Of a stretch of 64,000 bases of DNA, positions 57,861-64,000 are shown in pieces; position 1 is the first letter of the stretch; every line of letters begins with the position of its first letter. The stretch comes from Linanthus parryae. Taxonomy: Eukaryota > Streptophyta > Magnoliopsida > Ericales > Polemoniaceae. The position numbers were made by a program, and so were the translations under genes. The notes under the pieces are model-generated. The model saw only the letters and a program-made list of their open reading frames with translations, was not told the origin of the DNA and made no database searches. The stretch is taken from NCBI GenBank assembly GCA_023055425.1, contig JALGPY010000004.1, positions 19,739,718 to 19,803,717 on the forward strand, written 5' to 3'.

Positions 57861-59930
57861 CCGTTCATTAAGTCGAATATGAGGAAATAATTCCTCAAAG
57901 ATCCCTTGAAGAGTGGGAGTGGCTTTCCAAACTAGGTGCCCATCCATAGGGATGAGAGCAAATGATGATCCTCCTATGCAAAGGAATTCCTCATAGGAGC
58001 ATACCCCATCAACTTCTTGAGATCGAAGGCATGATCTTTAGGATCACCTTGCATGAAAAATATGATAGAATCCTGGGCCTTATCGTTCCATAATTATGAA
58101 GAATGAATAGTAAGCTTTACAGGATGGATTAGAGTCTATAAGGGGCCAACCAAGTTTAAGACTAGGTTGACTTTGTGACTAGATGCAAGACTATTGGAGA
58201 TCAATGGATTTCCAAGGTCAATCAGAGACCCATACGGAAGCGTGGTAAGGCATATGACTTGACTAAGCGAAAAAGGCTGCACTCAGTATGAGATTAGACA
58301 CCGACGAGATATTATCCCAAGAAGGTAGAGAGAATTACGGTAATTCACTTGATATCACTAATAGTTGTGATGATGGAATTACGGCTCCATTCTCGATAAG
58401 CGTGATGACTGAATTTGTCAATGGAAAATTCAAATAGGCGATGTAAGGTCGAATGCACAAACGTGTGCAAACTAATAAAGTCCATGTGTGGTCTTAGCTA
58501 GTCTTCTTGGCAGTAGTATTTCATCAGGGATCGTTTACTATATGTTTACGATAACAAATGAAAACCGATGTGCATCACTCTCACTAGTAGGGAGTCGATG
58601 ATCACGTCACTTAACAATCGATGACACACTATTGAGCGGGTAGAGCTCAAGGACTGTTTTAGTCCACCAAGGAGTAATTGTACTCCTGTAGCTCAGCTCA
58701 AGACTTTACGAGCCTAGACATGTACCCTAAAAGACACCATATGAGAATGAATAGATGACCAGAGTGCCCGATGCAATAGGAGTCATTTATACATTATGGT
58801 GTGTGTTCAGACCCAGCGAACGCTATGAAATCGGAGGATTGGGTTTCAGGAAATTCCAATTTAAGACATTAGGTTGCGGTCACGAGAATACTCAAAACGA
58901 TGGATCATGTGCTATGACTATCGGAGATGATGCTTCGACTAGTTAGGCATGTATGAGGACTAGGGTGGGGACCTTATGTACATGGATCCACCTCAGGCTA
59001 TTGTCCATGCTCGATGATAGACACATCGCGTGGAACAGCAACATAAATGTTTCACGATCGTTTAAGACCGCTCCATCGACCATGGAAGCAAAGCACAATC
59101 GGCTATCCTTCCATTGGGCATAAATGTATTTAGCTAAAAAGATTTCTGGTAAGCTTATGGGATGTTGAAAAACCAGTCACCATGAGTTGTGCTAGCATAT
59201 GGCTATAACACTATGGTAAAGTTGAACACATAGGAAGGGGTACCATTTCACAAAAGGTGAAATGACTACCTGAAGAGTAATCTTGGAATGGATCGACTAC
59301 GGGACAAAATGTTGGATCATCCCATTCCTCAACCACTTAAAAATCGTCTTTGTGAATTGATTTAGAGAATTGGGACATGGTAGTCGATAACTAGCAATAT
59401 GATTGATGAGAACACGAGACATTGATTGGCAGGATTTTAATTGGATTTGTTTATTTAAGTTGCATGTTGATTGACACATTCCTGATATGTTACATTTCCT
59501 GTACTACCATAGAGCATGTCACGCAGACAATAGGTCGACTCACTCACATGATCGACCGCCTTTGCAATATCCTGGATATGTGTGGGTGTGGCGGAAGATG
59601 AGACAGAATCCCGATAAGCGCTAAAAGCCTACAATATGATATGAGATGCCTAACATATGAGGCGTAATTCCTATGATAAGAGCTAGACGTCTATCTGTAA
59701 AGCTAATAGCCTCTCAGACGGACTCAATTGTCGCATTGGAAGTAAGTTCCAAGGTGATATTGGTTATGGCCAATCGAACATGGTTAATACCCCAAGCCAT
59801 GTATAGTCTGCGTAGAGAAAGCCAGATGCGAGAACTGATTTCGGTTCGCATATGTGCAACACTCAGTACTCGGGTTGGAGGCCATAACCCCCCCCCCCCC
59901 CCCGCCCCCCGTCCCCGTGCAAGTGGGAGA
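57861..59930. other. Internal 3' part of Copia-like element, unit 2
   Basis: Counterpart of 49264-51406 without genes. It ends in C-runs (16 C at 59888-59903) and the polypurine tract AAGTGGGAGA (59921-59930). Confidence 0.7.
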
Positions 59931-60405
59931 TGTTAGGAATTGCTGCGCCCATGTGGGGTTGCCCAATGCAAATATTGTAACCTTATGGGGTTAGTTTCAC
60001 TAATGCACAAACCTAAAGGGGTTAGTAGCAAAGGCTCAAACCCTAGGGGTTTATGTGTAAACCTATAAGAAGTTTTGCCTATATAAGGAGGCAGCCTCCT
60101 ACACAATATAATAAGCTTAATACTGTAGAGACACTCTGTCGACATTCATTCCCAAGTTGTAGAGAACCCTAGTCTCTCTCTCCAACTACATCCAAGAAGG
60201 TGGTACGTGGGGTGGATCAAGGTGTTCTTCCTAGTGATTTTCACTAGACCGGTGGGATCAAGAACAAGGAGCAGGCACGTGAAAGCAAGCAACAACAAGA
60301 TCACAATCCGCTGCACTAGGAGCTTAGGTGAAGAGGTAAACACATGATTCTTCCGTTTTAATTCATGTTGTATATCTATATGTGTTAGATCACGCCCTTC
60401 TTTCA
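59931..60405 (+). repeat. Full 3' LTR of Copia-like element, unit 2
   Basis: 475 bp, TGTTAGGA to TTTCA. The TATA and the AGGAGGC/GCCTCCT inverted repeat (60086-60100) are kept. AACTC follows at 60406-60410. Confidence 0.9.
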
Positions 60406-60410
60406 AACTC

Positions 60411-60534
60411 AAATATTCGTCCGCTATGAGGTTATTTTATTTAACTGATTAACGAAGTCTCATGGGTACGACAACCCTCACTTTCACATTATTACTACAC
60501 GTGAATCCCGTACACTTGTGGTTGGAATGTGTCA
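60411..60534 (+). repeat. End of Tat-type LTR copy B
   Basis: Continuation of 33864-35141. It ends GTTGGAATGTGTCA and is followed by PMD gene sequence, with ATCTC (60535-60539) as the expected target duplication. Confidence 0.65.
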
Positions 60535-62405
60535 ATCTCTGAAAATATCTTTTAAAGTTGTCTGGTCATGTTCCTCTTTGCCAACTGCTTCTTTATTTGC
60601 AGCATCCTCCAAGCTCTTTGCTTTAGCTCTTTCCAGTTCTTGTTGTTCCAGCATCCACTCTTGTTCCATCTTTTCCTGCCTACGCCTCTCATCCTCGAAA
60701 GATGCCTTCAATGATTTGGTCATCTTTTAAATTTTTTTCGCCGATTTTTTCTGATTTAAGTAAACCATCAATAGAAAGGGAAGCAGTTAGCTATGATGCA
60801 AAATTCTTAACAAATTGAACTCCTGCGGATACTACTACAACAACTCATGCATTACTTCATGAAATTAACAAGAAATTTATATCAGAGATATGCAAAGTCA
60901 TTACTTACTACAGATGCTAGGAGGCTGACCTTCACCATCAGAACCTTCAAAGGCTTTAAAATACTAAGCACTTTTCTCAGTCTTGTTCTTAGAAAGCGAG
61001 TACTCTACCTTGGATCCTGACCTTCAAAAGTCTAGGTGCGCCCTTGGGGGCTGAATTTGCATCCTCATCTGCACCACCAATCACAATCCCTTCCTCGTAA
61101 GAGACTTCATGGTGACAATTAAGTCAGGTGCTACGGAAGCATCAACAGTTTCGGTCACATGGGCCTTCTTCAAAGGATATTTGTCAAGAGCTATGGTTGA
61201 AGCAGTTGCTTTGGAGCCTGATTGACCATTAAGTACAATGGTTGAATAGAATGTGACAGAGGGTGCTTTCTTAATCCAAGATCTTTATTTGGTTAGAAGC
61301 GCCCTCATGATTTTTCCCAAAGCTTCATCAATGGGACCAATAAAAAAAACTTCTTTCATTTGAACTTCATAGTCATCTACCATGATCTTAATTGACTTTC
61401 TCCTTTATCGAGCCCCAAACCTGCTCAAAAGACACTGTAAGCTAAGTAACACTTAGCATCAATACATGTTCCCAGTTTAGAGATAACTGAGAAAAAATAA
61501 AAACAATATGGTAATGCACATTACCTTGTAAATTGCTCTGTGAGACCATGCAACCCTACAAAGCCTTTTCCTACAGCAGCAACGCACTCCTGCAACAATA
61601 GATCTCCACAGTAGTTCCTATCCTTGTTGAGCAAGGAATAAAATTCGTACTGATTATTCATAAGGGAATTGAGTGCTTTGACACCTGGAATATCTTTGGC
61701 TTTGGGAGGAAGACTACTATCGTGCGCAACAACAATGTCAGCATGCCGCTCAGAATGAAAATTCATGTTTCCAGCCAATAATTAGTTACCGCTCTAAGTG
61801 AGATGCACTTGGAAGGGAAAATGGGCAAAGCAATCACAACATATCATCTAAAGTATCATTTGAGACAAATATTTCATAGAAACCAACCTTTATATCGGTG
61901 GACTAGATGCTAGGAGCAGCCTGATCCAAACAAATTTGGCCTCCCACGCGATGGGTGTCATAATTGACGAAGAACCTCGTACTTGTTCGAATAATGTGCC
62001 CCACTACCTAGTAGTGCGGGCAATGAACCTTGCATGCACCAAGATAAGAAGAGCTTGGCATTGAAAATCTGTCATGTCGTCACACGTGAAGCATCTATGA
62101 GCATGTGGCATGTAGGATAGAGGACTCTGTTATGGTTAAACCTATGCAGTTTTTCTTTTTAAGGACATAATTTGAAATCCGATTACAGACCAAATGATTT
62201 TCGCTCATTCTTGGTCCCATACCATCTACAAGAGCGTGGAGCAGGATGGCATGGTTCATCTTTGACCATGTCCCAATCCTTAAATTCCTAGGGGACAATA
62301 GCGTACCTAGACCACCACTTGTATACCCACATTGTTAAAAAGCCTTGGTTCAGAACAAACAAAGAAGGTAACACCTTCCCCGAGACTGTTCAGTGCCTAT
62401 AACTA
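60535..62405 (-). pseudogene. PMD protein pseudogene, unit 2 (3' part)
   Basis: Counterpart of 51531-53365. Recognisable pieces: the coiled-coil exon (60723-60535, ERRRQEKMEQEWMLEQQELE), an exon at 61778-61521 ending at AAG/GTAATG, the PMD piece HRVGGQICLDQAAPSI near 61950, and SKMNHAILLHALVDGMGP near 62250. The Tat LTR end cuts the gene at 60534. The PMD N-terminal part should lie beyond the window, after the solo LTR. Confidence 0.68.
62401..62405. repeat. Target site duplication AACTA, left, unit 2
   Basis: Same site as 53361-53365; the right partner is outside the window. Confidence 0.75.
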
Positions 62406-64000
62406 AGACGCTATTTCTTAACGCGTATACGCAAGTGCACTGTTAAGTAATATAGGGGTTGTATTTCAACCCCGAGTGATCGATCCCACAAGGAAAGACT
62501 CGAGGCTATTTAATTATTTATTTATTTTAGAATATAATAACTGGAGGAAAGATTTGAGTGATGTAAAAATTGAAGTAACTGACTAATCTAATATTTTATT
62601 GTATTTTTTATTTAATAAACAAGTATGGAGGAACTAGGCAATCTCTATATCACCTAGGGTTGTAGATGAATTTCGGATAGATAATTAACACATTAACTCT
62701 ATTCTAAGTTAATTCGGGTAATATCAATGATAATCTCCTATCGGTCTCATGTCAATTTACGTCTTGGTTGACTACAATCTCCTATCCGGTCTCATGTGTC
62801 CACCGATCTGTTCTAGTAGGCTAACGACCTGCATGAAAATCGGTCGTATCGGTCCACCGTTGTACGAAGCAGTCGAATCTCAAGTGCCGAATCTACCCAC
62901 TAAGGCCATTCCTAACACTTCTCCTTTTCTGTCTCGGTGATTCGGATTGTGTTCAAGTTATTATCACAATTAGTCTAAGTCACTGTCGTACACTCATCTA
63001 ATTAGCTAGTACGTCTGGGTAGCTATTCCATTCATACTAAAGATTACGCGTTGAACGGGAACAGTAACCAAGACAAAGATTAAAGTAAAGCAAGAACATG
63101 ATTGAAAAGTAAATCATAGTTTCATTGATCGTCAAATCGTGACCTAGACGTGTCAATATCCGAAGCTCATTAACAATATAAATAAATAACCATCCATTCA
63201 ATGAATTACATAAAGTCTAAATCTGGAATGAACAATCGTCTACATAACCCTAGGCTCTCATAGATATGCCTAGAACATAGTTTAGCTAATAAGTGTCAGC
63301 CAAACAAAGCTTACAAGTTTCTTCATACAAGATTTAAAAGAAGAAGAAGAACAAATAAAAAACCTAGCTTTCAATGGTGATCTTGGCCTTGATCTCCCTC
63401 GTCGTGGTCCTCCGTTCTTCTCCTTTTTCAAAAGTCAATCCCGAAATATGATATTCCATCGTTCTTATATGTTTTGGACACATTCCCCGTGATAACTATG
63501 TAAAAATTGCATTAAAAGCCCAAAATCCCGTCACTTGTACCAGCCTAATCGTTCGAGTGCAATCCCAGTCATACGAGTGCACTGATCCCACTCGTAAAAT
63601 TGCAGGTCCAGTCGTACGAGTGCACTGATCCCACTCGTACAATTTCCTGAGAGGTGTCATACGATTGCATTTCTTCAAAACCAAGATTTTGGCTATCTTT
63701 CTCGTCTTCAATTCCAAGCATCATCTTGACTCTTTCAATGTTTCCGAAGCTCGTATTCTCCTATCCACTTGATCTACAAAGCTATGTTTCCTATCAAAAC
63801 AACGCGAAATAAACCCGTGCGATCAAATGTGACAAAATACGTAAAATAATGCGAGAAACGCCCATATTATCAATTATGCGTCAAAAACTCAACTTTCACC
63901 ATTTCTTCATGTTCATAGTGTATACCTCACAATATTTACCGAGAAATCACGCAAAATGATAGTAAAATGTGTATGAATTATAACTCTAATACAGAGTTAT
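62406..64000 (-). repeat. Solo LTR, Tat-type, unit 2, cut by window end
   Basis: It begins AGACGC as in unit 1 and reaches GAGTTAT, two bases short of the expected end. Confidence 0.85.

Larger units (their letters stand above)
35142..60405 (+). mobile_element. Non-coding Copia-like LTR element, heavily nested and partly duplicated
   Basis: The 5' LTR is at 35142-35613, with an initiator-Met primer site at 35615. The original internal region is 35614-51406 less a solo LTR and a 7.9-kb element, about 6.05 kb. The polypurine tract AAGTGGGAGA precedes the 3' LTR. I found no gag, RT or integrase in the internal DNA in any frame, so it is a large non-autonomous derivative that relied on another Copia element. 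The 3' part is duplicated: unit 1 has a truncated LTR (51407-51530), unit 2 the full one (59931-60405) with matching target duplication. Confidence 0.75.
57861..64000. repeat. Tandem segmental duplication, unit 2 (continues past window)
   Basis: It repeats 49264 onward. In one 135-bp stretch compared by eye (52497 against 61537 onward) there are 7 differences. It keeps the full 3' LTR, its target duplication and the Tat LTR end that unit 1 lost. Confidence 0.88.

Overview
The window reads as nuclear DNA of a flowering plant (angiosperm; I cannot name the species). It is AT-rich and consists almost entirely of nested LTR retrotransposons. Plant-type primer-binding sites (initiator-Met and Asp tRNA), Copia elements of Angela and SIRE type, Tat/Athila-type Gypsy pieces, a plant mobile domain (PMD) pseudogene and a short fragment resembling a plant BKI1/MAKR-like gene support this. 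I saw no intact protein-coding gene, rRNA, functional tRNA gene or CRISPR array.

Layout. 1-4364: 3' part of an Angela-like Copia element with its 3' LTR, inserted into a gene of the 'putative plant transposon protein' type (4365-5284, minus). 6127-15417: complete but decayed SIRE-like Copia element on the minus strand (SIRE-A), LTRs 1.29 and 1.31 kb, target duplication CTTTC, env-like frame after pol. 15975-28444: a second SIRE-like element on the plus strand (SIRE-B), head to head with SIRE-A; a 2.6-kb LTR (19974-22573, target duplication GAGGC) sits in its integrase. 28445-32529: LTR, gag and protease of a Tat/Athila Gypsy element, minus strand. 32530-35141: two head-to-tail Tat-type LTRs, plus strand; the end of the second is found 25 kb away at 60411-60534.

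35142-60405 is a nest. A non-coding Copia-like element (LTRs of about 0.47 kb) entered the second Tat LTR; its target duplication AACTC is at 35137-35141 and 60406-60410. It then received a solo LTR (38013-39834, GTGGG) and a 7.9-kb non-autonomous Gypsy-type element (41140-49051, TTAGA) whose only reading frame is a Ser/His/Asp-rich one of unknown function. A tandem duplication follows: unit 1 is 49264-57860, unit 2 is 57861 to past the window end. Each unit holds the 3' part of the non-coding Copia element, a PMD pseudogene (minus) and a 1.58-kb solo LTR in it (AACTA). Unit 1 ends inside a plus-strand host-gene fragment (57634-57860), so a longer copy should lie just beyond the window.

The main unexplained signal is short palindromes spaced 20-21 bp apart. 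In both SIRE elements a 14-bp palindrome close to TTCAAAGCCTTGAA recurs through LTRs, leader, gag, the integrase-RT linker and the env-like region, mostly in pairs starting 20 bp apart. Tat-type LTRs carry unrelated palindromes (TTTCGTGCGAAA, GGTCGCACGACC, CTTCGTGCGAAG or CGTACGAGTGCA) with the same spacing just upstream of their TATA-like boxes. This suggests independently evolved, helically phased sites for a dimeric DNA-binding factor. That is an inference; the positions are read directly from the sequence.
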